From contig BCIM01000007.1 of NCBI GenBank assembly GCA_039545315.1, positions 894,745 through 958,744 of the forward strand: a stretch of DNA of 64,000 nucleotides, in the 5' to 3' direction. The translations under genes and the position numbers were made by a program. The notes below the pieces were generated by a model that did not search any database, was not told the origin of the DNA, and was given only the letters and a program-made list of their open reading frames with translations. The first letter of the stretch is position 1. Every line of letters starts with the position of its first letter. Shown here piece by piece: positions 22,385 through 34,223 of this stretch. The DNA comes from Kondoa malvinella (taxonomy: Eukaryota > Basidiomycota > Agaricostilbomycetes > Agaricostilbales > Kondoaceae).

Positions 22385-24333
22385 CTACCATCCTCCTCCC
22401 GCAGATGGTCTAGGCCCACCATAATCGCCTCCCTTCCCTCTTGGCGCGCCAGTCCCAGATCCGCCAGGCGCATTACCCTTCCAATCTCTGGACACACCGG
22501 CTTTCTCTCTATACTCTCTCGACTTGGTCAATCCACCTCGTCCTCCCCGCTGATCCCTAGATTCAGGATCATACGCTCTCACAGTCGGTGCTTGACCTTT
22601 TCTTCGTCGACGCTCTTCTTCCCCTTTCGCATCTTCTAAGGTGAAACCTTCCGCTCGCGGATCAATGACTTTGTAATCGTCTACTGTAGCTTGGTTGAGT
22701 GTCTATGTACACCAACAATTAGCATATCATAAATAAGCAGAGAGAAAGACACGACGCACCACATCCTTTCTAAAGACCAGCTTGTGCGTCATGAAGCTCA
22801 TATCATTATCATCCTCTTCTTCCTCCTCTTCCAAAATCTCTCCATTATAGCCCAAAACAGGCGCTGCTTTCTCCTTCTCCACTTTCTTTTCCACCAGAGG
22901 AGGATTCAACTTTGCTTCCCTCTCTGCCGCTTTCCTAGCATCCCTCAACTCATCCTTGAAACTATTCAACAATTCCACCAAACCAGCATCACCTTCTCGT
23001 TTGCTTCCCTTCTTTTTCGAACCGATAGCAGCTTCTGCCGTCGATCCTTTAGAACCACGAGTAGCTTTCTGGCTATTGAGGTATTCGTTTCGTTGCGCAG
23101 ATAGTAGACTTGCTCCACTCAGTCCCTTTTTAGGCTTAGCTTCATCCTCTGAATCAGAGTCTTTGCGCTTCTTTAATGCTCGCAAGGAAGCTTGTACAGA
23201 ATCGATCTCAGCGCGGATCTTATCGCTGTATGCCGACTTCTTCATCAGCTATGTGGCAGCAGATTGAAAAGCAGACACACGATTTGCTCATTTCAGCAGG
23301 AGGTGATTCTACTTTCCGTTTCTTCTTTGGCTTTTCTGGTTCAGGTGAAGCTGGTCGTAGTTTGGATGGATTAATCTAGCAGACTATCAATCTTTTGCAG
23401 TGATCATAGGAGAGTAGGGCATACAGGTTTGGATGAGGAAGCGGTAGGCATGTCTTTAAAACTGGCAGGAAGATCTGCAGAGAAACCGCGATCGTCCTTC
23501 ACTTCTTTGCTTAGGTTCGAGTCTTTCAGCAGATCATGAGCAGAGAGTAGCTTGGCGCTGGACATGGGAGTTTCTGCTTCTGCTTCCGCCTCGAAGGACA
23601 GCAGACCAGCGTTTCTTCGGAACGATATTAGGTTCCGATATTCAGCAGAGGTCTCCAACTCACTTGGTACCTTTCCCGCGACGCTTATCAAGCTTGTTGT
23701 TCTTTCTCGCTTCCTTTCTAGCAGCAGTCTGCTCTTTCCGGTCGGCAGCAGTAATTCTCGGTTCAATGTCATCAAACGGATTATCAACCACATCAATAGA
23801 CTTGATTGTAGGCGGGTAAACAGGTCGTTCAGGATCCGTAGCTGACAGTTCGAGGTCATTACACTTGAGCAAGTTGTACAATGTATCGCCGACGATGGTA
23901 CCAAAGATGGTGCTCTTGGTATTCAGTTGATCAGCCCTTTCCATAGTCATGAAGAATTGTGAGCTGTTGGTGTTTGGTCGGCCTAAATTGGCCATAGCGA
24001 CTATCCCTCTTCGATTGAATTTGAGACGTTGACTGATTTCGTCTTCGAAAGGTTCATCCCAGATAGACTCGCCGCCCATACCCGAGTTTGTGGGATCACC
24101 AGTCTGGACGAGCAGCTCTGGCACGACGCGATGGATGATACAGCCGTCATAGTAACCTTCTAGAGCGAGTTGCACGAAATTGCGACATGCTTTTGGAGCC
24201 AATCCAGGCCAGAGTTCGATATTAATGGGTCCGACTACGATGCGCGGTCAGCTCAGGCCTAGAAGAACCAACGGGACGACAGACTCGCTGAACAATTGAT
24301 GGTCACTCGCCCGGATGTAACAGGTTCTGCCAT
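22385..24333 (-). CDS. CWC27: spliceosomal cyclophilin-type protein CWC27
   Basis: ATG 24333 starts MAEPVTSGRVTINFGPINIE, then a cyclophilin fold: PKACRNFVQLALEGYYDG, LVQTGDPTNSGMGGESIW, RGIVAMANLGRPNTNSSQFF, TIFGTIVGD. The catalytic-loop Arg and the Trp of active cyclophilins are changed, as in CWC27, which is considered inactive. A charged coiled-coil tail follows: SYSDKI-type helix AYSDKIRAEIDSVQ, VELLNSFKDELRDARKAAE, DDYKVIDPR, and a Gly/Arg-rich end. Family role: late recruitment or exit factor of the spliceosomal B-act complex with CWC22. Exon 2 ends KGTK with an AAG acceptor at 23615. The junction near 23290-23240 has more than one in-frame solution; GTAGAA as donor fits best. Confidence 0.92.
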
Positions 24334-24828
24334 ATTTGCGGCTCTTGCAGACGTGTATATGAGTCGCAAGGTATCTCGAGATCACTGATATACCGTTGCA
24401 ATTTGGGGTATTGGGCAGACGTCGTTGAAGCGGGAAAAGGTGAGCATGTCTGGCAACAGCGAGGATGCTGTCTATTCCCTGCATTCGTCACAGCACCTGG
24501 GTTGTATCTCTCTGCGTGTGCTGCTATTGTCATATGCGGCCTCTCCTCAATACCTCGTGCTAAAGTCTGTCGTCGCTGTCTTGAACTGGATTGCCTACTT
24601 TAAGTTCCTAGCCAGGCTTCTCTTCGTCTCTCGCGATTCGCGATGAAGCATCTGCTAGTTGCACAGAAGCTGCGCTCTGAAGACCTGCTTTGGTTGTACT
24701 GTCGTCCAGAAGATGTCTTCTGTCGCTACCTTCTGTCACTCGAATTCCGCTCACAGTCTTGACGTCTTGTCAAACTACCACACTGCTTTAGAACTGGCTC
24801 TCTCCCCGTCTCTTTCGCACGGTAAAGC
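24334..24828. other. divergent promoter region
   Basis: 495 nt between CWC27 (-) and the CAP gene (+). Short overlapping frames only; none shows a motif. Likely two promoters back to back. Confidence 0.45.
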
Positions 24829-26040
24829 ATGCGGCTGATCAAGCTGCTCAGGTAAACATCTCGCGAACAAGAGCATCTCGTCTTTGATCTTTACTTTCTA
24901 GCTTGCTCTTTCTATCCTCCGCTGCATCCTCTGCAAGACTCGGCAAGCGCTTCGGAAGGAACAGAATAGGATGTCTGGCACCAAAGCAAAGACCTCTAGG
25001 AGCTGATGAAGGGTTCGTGCTATTCTTCTTTGGCATGCTATGAAGCCGATTGGGAATTCAGGAATATTCCATCAAGCGATCAAATGGCAAATCTTCCAGC
25101 TCAGCGACCGTCAACTACGCAAAACGCTAAGCCAGAAGATCAAGCTTCTACGGATGATGAAGCGCCGAACGAGACTCGCCCTGCTTCTAGACCAAGCGCA
25201 AACAAAATCGACGAATCTACAAATATAAGCGAGTCTGATAGTACGATTCCCAAAAGTCGCCCAACGACTCGACCTGTTCCGCAAGACGAAGGTGAACAGG
25301 AAGAGAAACCATCAAGCATGCCGGAGGACGATGATGCAGAGCCCGCTACTACTCCTCAGACAGGTCTGAGCGACTTTGCTACTTCTGCATTGAAAGCGCA
25401 TAATGACGAAAGAGCGAATCGGGATGCTGATCCTGTCGTTTGGTCTGAGGAGCTAGCTGCTGCTGCACAAGCTTGGTGCGCTTCATTTTAGAGATAATCT
25501 ACCAGGCTCATATCTTACAGGACTGATCAATGCATATTTGAACATGCAAGTCCTTCACATATGACAAGTGAAATATAGCTAAAGATGTTACAGGGAGGCG
25601 GCAAGCCTGTTGACGCAGGAGAAAATCTATCAGCCGGTAACAGAGACATCAGCGCTGCTATATTCAGCTGGACTGACGAAGTGAAGGACTATAAAGAGGG
25701 AGATGAGTATTCGACCAACACGGGTCACTGGACGCAGGTATGCTTGTCGGTTCACATCTAGTGTTGGTCTGATTGCTCTACAGGTCGTCTGGAAGGAGAC
25801 CTTCGAGATAGGCTGTGCCGTTTCAGAGTGCGCAGAAGGTGTACGGAAGAATGATGGTACAAAGGTTGCAGCGTGAGTGGTCTTAAAGCAAGCCATTGGA
25901 TTTAGCTGATGTTTTCAGCAGGCCGATGTACGCGTGTGAATATAGGACAGCTGGAAACATGCTGGGTGCATTCGGGTGAGTCTCGTCCCAGTTCCAGAAT
26001 ACAGCTCATCAACGGGACAAGGGGCAATGTGTCGCTCTAA
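24829..26040 (+). CDS. secreted CAP/SCP (PR-1-like) protein with long acidic Ser/Thr/Pro linker
   Basis: Eight exons. The signal peptide MRLIKLLSLLFLSSAASSA is split by the first intron (24852-24901). Then comes about 130 residues of Ser/Thr/Pro/Glu-rich sequence (SRPTTRPVPQDEGEQEEKPS), probably O-glycosylated. The CAP domain follows: ALKAHNDERANRDADPVVW, CIFEHGGG, AGENLSAG, NTGHWTQVVWKE, IGCAVSECA, MYACEYRTAGN and a final GAFGGNV. The His/Glu pairs of the CAP cavity are present. The intron 25546-25593 starts GCAAGT (GC-AG); using the GT inside it gives a stop or loses frame. The last junction (25976-26021) needs an AAG acceptor, then ends GGNVSL. CAP proteins bind sterols or act at the cell surface. 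Confidence 0.85.
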
Positions 26041-26355
26041 TCCTCTGGAAGGCGAGGTATAGGATGTACAGGTCTACATTGTGTGCTTCTCGCGGTCTGT
26101 TTGCATTGCGAGCGCTCAGGCTGTTCCGCGTGTATAGACATCCGTCGCTTCTTTCTGTCCCATGACCTGGCTTGAAATCTTGTAGATGCAACGTTTCGTA
26201 CACACCCATGTTGACTCTCGGAGCAACAGCTGCGTCGCTCGCATTGCACATCTTTTGTCCCTCGAGTCCTTTTGTTGGAATTCCTTTTCGGCTAGTTGTG
26301 GAATACCTGACTGCTGTGGCCCTTCTCTTTCTTTCCTTCTGCCGGGAGAATCATC
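26041..26355. other. intergenic, promoter of the ABM-fold gene
   Basis: 315 nt with no gene-like frame; pyrimidine-rich towards the ATG at 26356. Confidence 0.4.
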
Positions 26356-27016
26356 ATGGCCACCGGACCAATGTGCGAACTAGCGCTGCTGCAGCTCAAA
26401 GATGGAATCACCGTCGAATCGCCAGACATTGCAAGCAAGCTCAAGCATGTCCGTGATGTGCGCGCGAAAGCCAGCAGCAAGCCATTCTACTTCCTCCATA
26501 GCGTAGAAGAGCCAGACAAGCTGTACATGCTAGGTAGTTGGAATAGCGTTGATGAACACAGTCAGGCAGCTCTCGATCCAGCTTGAACTATACTCATGCC
26601 TCCAAGCAGACAAGTTTGTCGCTTCTGAAGACAATGAAGCATTACGGCAAACCCTTCGAGATCAGCTAGACATTCTGAACATCCTTCATTTCCTCTGGGA
26701 TGAACAACCGCCAATTCCTTCCGTCGATCAAGTCCTCGCTATAGCCAAGCACGCAGTACCTCAAGGTACCGATGAAGCATTCGAACAAGTCTTTGAACCA
26801 GCTATGGCTTTGATCGAAAAGACTGTACCGGCGAAAGCGGTTTGGGCAGTCGAACAAGATGCAAAGGAAAATCATCAATGGGTTGTCTTCTCAGTGTGGG
26901 ATTCGCCTCAAGCACACTACACGTTCGCTGGTACAGAGGAGTTTGCAAAGGTTGGACTACCAGTACAAGACAAAGTAGACGGGTCGGTTTTCAGACATGC
27001 TACCTTGTTTGTATAA
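26356..27016 (+). CDS. antibiotic-biosynthesis-monooxygenase (ABM)-fold protein, tandem domains
   Basis: Two exons (26356-26560, 26610-27016) give 203 residues. Two dimeric alpha/beta-barrel (ABM)-like halves: the first ELALLQLKDGITVESPD...FYFLHSVEEPDKLYMLGSW with HNKFVASEDNEALRQTL; the second AMALIEKTVPAKAVWAVEQD with QWVVFSVWDSPQAHYTFAG. The pattern of a W-x-S pair followed by a His and a helix is that of the ABM superfamily, whose members oxidise or degrade small aromatic compounds or act as stress proteins. No signal peptide. The substrate cannot be told from sequence. It follows the CAP gene on the same strand. Confidence 0.7.
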
Positions 27017-27055
27017 TGCATAGGTGATACTACAAGTCTAGTACAATACATACCA

Positions 27056-29216
27056 TTATCGATTGGAACCATTCGAAAGCCATGTTGGGAGAGAGACTCT
27101 CCGATCCGCCTTCATCCGAGCTGTGGCTTGTGCAGTAGATGATCTTGGAGGTGAGTACTTGCTCGTAGAGCAGACGTGACAGCCGCAGATATCTGGATGA
27201 GGTTCGTCTGATCGCGTCGTAGACTTGGAGAGCCGTTCTAAATCGGACAAGGTCGTACTTGTTCTAGTCGACGACTGAGCCTGGGAGAAGGACGGTCGAG
27301 TCTGACGTTGCTGATCTTCGCTTCTCCTGAATTGATCTGGAGAGAACCGCGAAGCCAAGTCTGCGACGTGTGAAGAGGTGCTCGTTCGTCTTGATTCTGA
27401 TGGAGCACTTTCAGGCGCCTGACAACGGTATCAGCCCCATCTCCCGCAGAACAGATAAGCCTACCTTGCGCTTCTCCCGCTTTTCTTCCATATATTTCTG
27501 CTTCATCTTCTCCACGAAGCTTCGACTCGAAGCCGTACTATCCACACTCATTGACCTTTCTATCCTCTCTTTCTTCGGCACTCTCACACCCTCTTCATCA
27601 TCCAATACAAAACCCTTAGGCAACACCACATCCTCTTTCTTCCCTCCCTCATCTTTCGGTAAGGAGCTATATCGAGTGCCAGCAGTCACAGGCGCATCGA
27701 GCGAAGTATTGCGTGTATCGCTGGAAGCTTCACTAGCGAAAGGTGAATGATCCTTTTCTGACAACTGGTCGTTTGTCGCATCTTCATCCTGCGTACTATC
27801 TTCAAAAGCTCGGACGATAATCTGCGAAGAGCGCTTGGGCGAAGGATGAGCCAGAGGTGGATCTTCAGCTGATGCCGTTGTCTTGGCTTGGTATCTGCTG
27901 TCTGTATTCGGACGAATAGTCTTCACGGAATCAAATTGCTTGGGCTCCATGCTTCTGACTGAATCGTACTGCTTGAGATCGGGTCGACTGACAGACTCGT
28001 ACTGCTTTGCATCAGATCTGACAGAGTCGTACTGCTTTAGATCAGGCCGAGGGAGCGACGCAGATGGTAAAGGAGGTGAGTAAAGCCCTGGTGTTGGCAA
28101 CGGTCGAGAAGAGCTACCAGATACAGCTTCGCTCCGTACTAAATGATCGAGCGAAGGCTGCGGATATGAGTGGGAGGTCTGTCTTGATTGAGGCGATGAT
28201 GGTATATCGTAGTCTTGCAGCGAAGAGGGCATTTCGGGTGGTATTGACGTATCTGCGCAAACCAAACTACTCCAAGCCATCACCTTTCCAATCTCACTGC
28301 CTGACTTTCGCGCTGCTTCGCACGTCCGCTTCCATTCGCCCTCAGCCAGATGCACACTTGCTTTAGCAACTTCTTTCACGACTTGATCTCGCCTGCTTCG
28401 CATTTGTATGCTATGCGACTGCTTCATCCGCGACATATCATTCGATAAGGTAGAAAGAAGGTGGATATGCTTCTCGTGCTCTACAGCCATCAATTGAGCA
28501 GGCGAGGCGCCATTTGTAGTTGCTCGCATTCGTTTCTCATAATTCGCCGAAGCTCGCTTGAGTTTGGCGTCGATGGATGAAATTGCTTCGTCGTGCTGTC
28601 TTTCCTCCTTTGCGATCTTGGTGAATGCCTGGAATCAGACAATCAGTGTCCCCGCTGCAGAACAGATGCTTTGACATCAGCATACCTTCTCGCAGGCTTC
28701 ATTAGCTGTTTCGTATTCTTTATGAACTAGCTTTGAAAACTTGGTATCGACTTCCGACAACACATCGAAGAGACACGAAGACGAGGAGAGTGCATTGACT
28801 ATGCGTCAATAAGCTAGATTGCAGTACCGCTGCTAGATGGACATACCGACAACGTCTTTCTCCGGCATAGACTCCTTCATTGCGCTTGAAAGATCTTTTG
28901 CAGCCTTGCTAATCTTCTTCTGCGCCCTTGCAAGCCCAACCGCAAGCCCTCGGAACTCATTCAAAGCAGCCAAAAGCACTTCTAAACATCTCAAAGATTT
29001 CTCGAGCTGATTTCGCGATAGGTTCTCTTCCACCGGTGCGGGAGGTTGAGCAGGAAAGTATCCATTCTGGGTATGAGGAGATTGTAGACCTGGTGTATTG
29101 GGCAAAGAACGAGGCAACTCGAGCGATTGGGAGCTCCGTGCGCTGTGCAATGTGACAAGCTGTGCTGGCAGGTCAGAGGACGAGCTTGAATGGAAGGGAG
29201 AGAGCTTCTTGAGCAT
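27056..29216 (-). CDS. BAR/IMD-like coiled-coil membrane-binding protein (possible Ivy1-type I-BAR)
   Basis: Five exons from ATG 29216 (MLKKLSPFHSSSSSDLP). The first ~280 residues form a long helical region: LAALNEFRGLAVGLARAQKK, LSEVDTKFSKLVHKEYETAN, ACEKAFTKIAKEERQHDEAI, MSRMKQSHSIQMRSRRDQVV, EGEWKRTCEAARKSG. This pattern resembles the fungal IMD/I-BAR group. The middle is Ser/Pro-rich with four KQYDSV-type repeats. The next segment has DVVLPKGFVLDDEEGVRVP. The C-terminus has DICGCHVCSTSKYSPPRS, a Cys pair motif. The last intron is 27464-27419, removing an apparent stop. Family role: membrane curvature and phosphoinositide binding. The IMD assignment is by pattern, not proof. Confidence 0.65.
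27918..28047 (-). repeat. four imperfect coding repeats, KQYDSV core
   Basis: Within the BAR/IMD-like gene, the motif KQYDSVRS (variants KQYESVSR, KQFDSVKT) occurs four times at intervals of about 8 to 15 codons, preceded twice by RPDL. Tyr and Ser positions are conserved, so phosphorylation sites are possible. Confidence 0.8.
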
Positions 29217-29473
29217 TTTTGCTCAAATACACGGAAAGTTCAAGGAGGAAAGAACAACAACATGGCGTAAATTGCAAAACATGACCTCGAGGCATGCGCA
29301 GATAGGAGTCATGTTGTCATTCGGTGTTTGACTGATTGCACTTTTGAGGCCAGGACAGCGACGACAGAATGCAGCTCTGGAGTGTATAGCGTTTCCTTTG
29401 AGGTCGCGGTACGAGATGTGACTCTGATCACTTTGATGAAATTCGACGTCTGATGATACACAGTCTAAAGATC

Positions 29474-30859
29474 TCACACCTGGTCCTCGTGCACTTTAGC
29501 AAGCTCTAGCCATACACTCTTGACATCGTGCCCGCCTGCAAAGCAATCAGACAAGCCCAAGCATCCGGTTGAAGCAAACAAACCTAGCCTGCCAATGATC
29601 TCCAATGCTTTCTGATTCTGCTCTTGATATTGCTCAACACCTGTGAAGCATGTTAGTCTAGAAAAGCAACAGTCTGATGTGTACTTGCCAGAATCGACTT
29701 GCGTTTCACCAGTCAAAAATGCGCGAATAGCTTTGTTGCCTTTTTTTCTCAGCTGCTTTGTTCTTGCCCAATTGGATCCATCACTGTATTGTATTAGCTA
29801 AGTTCGAGAGGGTGTATAGGTAGGTAGCGCACGGTCCAAAACCGGAGAATGATATCGCACGACCCAAATCCACTGGTTTACCAGCTAGGCGACAGGTGAA
29901 TTTGGTCAGAGCGAGTGTACATAGTACTCGATCGCCATGGGAATTCTTGATAATAGTATCGCGTTCCCTTTTATGCGATAGCGGTAATGAGAAGCGATGT
30001 ACTGTGAACGCATCAATATTCGTTGCATGAGAATGAAACCCGCTCACATTCAAAGAACCATCGATCATTGTATGCTACGAGAGACGTTTCGATCATGTAG
30101 CGTTGGAACATGCCGATCTGCCCCTCATCAGTTTTCTTGTGAATGAATGCTAGAATCGAAGAGCATACCTCTTTCAAGAATAGATAGCTCACTCCACCAA
30201 CTAAAGCAGCAAACCCTTTCAGCACGAAGAGAGGTGCGACCATTCGCATGCTTTCTCGCCAAGTCAGACGATGCATGCGAGTACAGACAGACCGTACCTG
30301 ATTTCCATTCTCGAGTAGTCAAGATCCGTTGCATACGTGCTATTCGATTTGTGCAGGTTGAAATCGCTGTCCGCCAGTCCAACACGATGCCATGTCTCTA
30401 TCCTCGCTTTCGAGCAGAACGGGTTTATAGCTATCGCTTCGTTTACGCTTCAATTGGAATTGAGAACACAATCCATAACAGCAGCCGCTAGACGACCTAC
30501 CTATCCCTAGCTGGAAACCCTAGTTCTTTGGCTTTCGAGCTCCGAGGTGATAGCAGGCCCCATGCGAGGAGCTTGTACTTTGTCCATATGTGCAAGACGG
30601 GCGAGAAGATGGTAATATGCCAAGCGAGAGGTAGATTCTTGTACTGCAGAAGGAGCAGCACGAGCCATATATATCTCAAGCCGCGTGGAAAGCGGATGCC
30701 TCTGTTCTTCAAGAAGAGACCGAGGACGAGCACTAAAGCGGTTGACTTTGAGACGCGAGATATGCCTGTGAGCAGCTGGTTCGGCCCTATTGCGGTTCTC
30801 TGAGGCATGGCTGTTTGAGCGAATTTCATGTTCAAGCAAGCTTGTCCGCAGACGATCAT
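29474..30859 (-). CDS. membrane-anchored hotdog-fold thioesterase-like protein (THEM6/4HBT type)
   Basis: ATG 30859 opens an exon with a hydrophobic N-terminus (SKSTALVLVLGLFLKN, LRYIWLVLLLLQYKNL) and a PLAWHITIFSPVLH stretch. Next: RIETWHRVGLADSDFNLHKS with NSTYATDLDYSRMEI, the DxDFNLHxSNSxY pattern of fungal thioesterase-like proteins. Then APLFVLKGFAALVGGVSYLF, MFQRYMIETSLVAYNDRWFF, and LCTLALTKFTCRLAGKPVD. The C-terminus has NWARTKQLRKKGNKAIR and KALEIIGRLGGHDVKSVW. Junctions at 30448 and 30251 need AAG acceptors, and 29688-29641 is a GC-AG intron (GCAAGT). Family members hydrolyse acyl-CoA or related thioesters; the substrate here is unknown. Confidence 0.8.
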
Positions 30860-31227
30860 GCTCCTCTGAGAGGTTGACAAGGGCGCCTCGGCCTCACAAG
30901 AGGGCTCCGATTACCCGTTGACATCAATGAAAGGGTGTCAATTGAATGCTGGATCCTCTGCGCAAGAGGTAGGCAAAGTCGACCAAACAACAGAACTCAT
31001 GCAAAGAGTCCTACCAACTCTACTCTGCTCTGTGAGCCGCACACTGTTCTTCGCCAGCATCTCTCCGTCGACATTTGCATCCCTGCCTTGCATTCGAGCG
31101 GATCTACGGCGCCTGAACGAGTCTTCCTTGTCCATCTAGCCTTTCTAGACTGCCGCTAGACCTTTGGCATACACGCGCTGCCTTTTCGCTCTCTGTCTCT
31201 CTCCTTCGTACAAGCAACAAGAAAGCC
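30860..31227. other. divergent promoter region
   Basis: 368 nt between the thioesterase-like gene (-) and the DUF6593-like gene (+). The short frames are shadows of each other. Nothing else seen. Confidence 0.4.
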
Positions 31228-31965
31228 ATGCAAAAGCTGATATTCTCAAAGAACGACGTCAAAGATGTCGTCTTCCTCTCGGAGTCGGGTAATGCACCTG
31301 GACCCATCTACATTTTGCAGTGCAAGTCTGGTGGCTTCTTCGTACTGTACCGTAATGGCGGACAGATTGCTACATGGGATTAATCATCCTGTACCTTCTT
31401 TGGCGGTCGACAAGTGGGAATTACGGACCACTTGCGCACGAGCAGCCCTTTCAGTCGGTGAGCTTGAGGTGTACTGCATGTATGAGATTCAATGCTGAGA
31501 TGACGGTAATAAGAAACACGCATGTCGTCTGCGCAGGCAAAGAATACATCTTTTCGATGGTCTGGTATACGTTCATCAACTATACCTTTCGAGCGAGTTG
31601 AATTCTGTCCTACTGGTTTATAGCTGATTAATATCCAATTTTTAGATCAATCTGGCCGAATCTGGCAGCAAAGGTCCACTCGTCTTTACATGCAAGAACG
31701 CACTCAATCTATTCGGTACCACTTCCAGCTGGACTTATGGACCAAGGCATTTTAAAGAAGGTTTCATTCGGTGCGACTCGCCTGAACTGCAGAACGAATT
31801 CTTTGTGCATGGTCACCCTACGCCTGCATTCGATGAAATGATGGTCGCCATTCATCTTTACATTATTGTTGTGCTGAAGCGCATGCAGCTTGTTCTGTCA
31901 GTCTTGCTTTTGCTTCTCGATTACAAGTCGCTGACGCTGTTTGCAGATTTATGGGGGCTGTTTGA
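31228..31965 (+). CDS. small beta-rich protein resembling basidiomycete DUF6593 proteins
   Basis: ATG 31228 starts MQKLIFSKNDVKDVVFLSES. Later exons give WELRTTCARAALS, QRIHLFDGLINLAESG, then CKNALNLFGTTSSWTYGPRH with FKEGFIRCDSPELQ, and FDEMMVAIHLYIIVVLKRM before a final intron (GTCAGT donor) and the stop at 31963-31965. The spacing of a leading strand (LIFSKND), a WTYG strand and a C-terminal (F/L)DE(I/M)(V/M)V segment is how I remember DUF6593 proteins, a large basidiomycete family of unknown role. The second and third junctions (about 31320-31365 and 31450-31535) have more than one solution, so the middle of the protein is uncertain. Confidence 0.5.
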
Positions 31966-32200
31966 ACATTATGCTATTGATATCTTGCTCTCCGCTATTC
32001 TTTATGGTCGAGTCTTGTCCAATGTGCTTTATCGCCCAAGCGTCGCGTACCAAACTTCTTACACTGCTTTACTCAGCTCGGGTCGGTTCCTTCACCTGAC
32101 CTTGTGATTCTGCATCGCATCGCACAGCAATGCGCGTTCCGGATATCTTTGACCTGCCAGATATCTGTTCTCTCAATATTGCTCCAGCTAGCGGTTCTTG

Positions 32201-34223
32201 ATGGCTTATTCTTTCTTATCCAGTAGTTTAGATTCTGGCATTTCGTTATTGCAGTATTCTCTCCGACAGCCAGATGCTGTGGCTAAGAGACACTATGCCC
32301 CGTTCATTCAGCACACTGATACACCTGTCCACAAATATGGTGAGCTCTTTTTACTTTAACACTAGGACTCTGGTTCATGATTCAAAGCAGACATGGAGGT
32401 TGTCATAGAGCAGCTACGCCGAATCAAAGCGCATACAGACTGTTTGGATCCAGCTGATCCCGAAGGCGCAGAGAAGCACACTGCTGCGGTAAGTTGTTGC
32501 GCAACCTCTTTGCGGGCTTCTCAGCTCACCCGCATCTCCCACTTAGGTCGCACACCATTTCTTTGCGATAGGCGGTGTTGTCGGACCAGATGATTATGTC
32601 GACGAGTCAAACTTGCGGAAGGCACAGCAGAGCTATCGTGAGTGTTTTTACCATGAATTCTTTATCCTACCGAAGACCAGACTCTATCTACAGGCGAAAG
32701 TCTGCATAAAGAATGGAAGAAGGCAAGTCTAGCAGAGATAGCATGATCAGCAACCCTAACAGATGCATCGAAGCGAGCAGACATTGCCGTTACCCTTCAC
32801 GGCAAGCGAGCTCAACGTCACCTGGTCGGAACGGCTAATTACGATCATCGCTTTTCTGGAAACGTTTTGCACTTTCAGAGCTTGCTGCGAGCCCGTCGCT
32901 TGGTAGCTACATTTCCGCATGCAAGCATAGCCGACCTCAGACCGGGAGCATGCTTGTTGTACTTTCTCTTTGTCGCAGCCAGTATACAATACTTACAGCA
33001 TTTGATAGGAAATATAGACTGAGGAAGAACCATCACCACGGGTCAGGCAGTATCGTCTACTCCGCAGTCAAATACAATGGTCAGGAAATCAGTCGTGTTG
33101 CCGTCAAAGTGGCCATCGGTCCTTGTCTTTCGTGTGAGCCACTCGTTCTAAGTGTAAATCAGGTCTGAAGGATCAACAGCCTTCTACAAGACCGATATTC
33201 AAATCGCTGAATTTGTGATCAAAGAAAAGACAATCATGGCCGAGCTCAAGAACGACTTTGTGATCAAGGCATTCTCACTGCGAGATAGTCCTTGCAATGT
33301 TGTAATCACCGAACTCGAGCCATGCAGCCTGCAGCAATTTGTTGAATTCGGTTGGCTGGAAGTCTCTCCAGTTGATGCTGATCACGTCTGCACACTGGAG
33401 GTACGTGTCGCCTTTCATGATCATACCTCGTTGAAATATTGCACAGAGACCTACTTTCAAGTCATACGCTACGCCTGGTTGGTTCCAAGCTGTCTTGAGA
33501 TTTACACCAGGCGGACCAGAACGGATCAAGGAGCTCAGCAGAAGAGGAGTGCCTCCGCTCAGGTTAGAGCGTCCGCTGCATCCAAGGGCTGGGGCTAACT
33601 TTGAACAGGCCATTACCTCGCAAAATCGCAAAGAACTTTGCTGCCCAAATCTTCCTCGCTTGTCAATATCTTCACAGCCAAAAGATTGCATGGGATGATC
33701 TGAGATGCGGCAATGTAGTCATCACATTCGACTTGGGCATCAAAGTGATTGATTTCGGGCAAGCTCATTCGTACAAAGACTTTCATCCTCAATACCATCG
33801 CTCGCAAGAATTACCCAACCTTCAAAGATTCGCTAGCGTTTTGTTCTTCCTCCAAAGCGGGATGGGGAGCTTTTATCAAAGGCTCACGTACGAAGAAATG
33901 GAGATAGCGGTTCAGCATGTCGTGCAGCAAGAGCCGGAAGAATTATTACCACTGCAAGCGTTGTTAGATATGGTGCAGCCATTCAGTACAGGTAAACTAT
34001 CGTATGCACGGGCGGATTGTCAGATGCGTAGATACTTTGGCATCGTTCCGGGCAAGTGAGTTCTTCTCCTCGCACAGCGAGGCTTGCTCTCATGTCGTAT
34101 AGCTCTCGTAGTGTGACGGCGCACCTGCAGACCGCAGCACGAGAGGAGATGGTTGAGCTACCAAATAAGCATTTGAGGAACTGGTTCAATCGTATAGTCG
34201 AGCAGCATAACAGGCTTGTATAG
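32201..34223 (+). CDS. divergent protein kinase-like protein
   Basis: ATG 32201 opens an N-terminal helical domain (SLLQYSLRQPDAVAKRHYAP, DMEVVIEQLRRIKAHTD, VAHHFFAIGGVVGPDDY). A kinase fold follows: a Gly-loop-like HHGSGSIVYSA, RVAVKVA with the putative ATP Lys, ITELEPCSLQQFVEF at the hinge, and RPTFKSYATPGWFQAVLRF. The catalytic loop reads WDDLRCGNV where HRDLKxxN is usual, so His and Arg are lost but Asp and Asn stay; the DFG motif is intact (KVIDFGQA). No APE motif is seen. One intron starts GCAAGT (32723-32780), and another (donor 32905) is needed to move into the kinase frame. It may be a weak or pseudo-kinase. N-terminal junctions are less certain than the kinase core. Confidence 0.7.

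Noticed and set aside
31319..31377. Reading straight through to end DUF6593-like protein at ATWD stop
   Set aside because: Downstream exons with family-like WELR, WTYG and FDEMMV segments on the same strand would be orphaned; splicing joins them better.
32907..33022. Separate gene ending with a TM segment (GACLLYFLFVAASIQ) before the kinase
   Set aside because: A splice from GCTTG at 32904 to the CAG at about 32979 moves the upstream exons in phase into the kinase frame, so one gene explains both.
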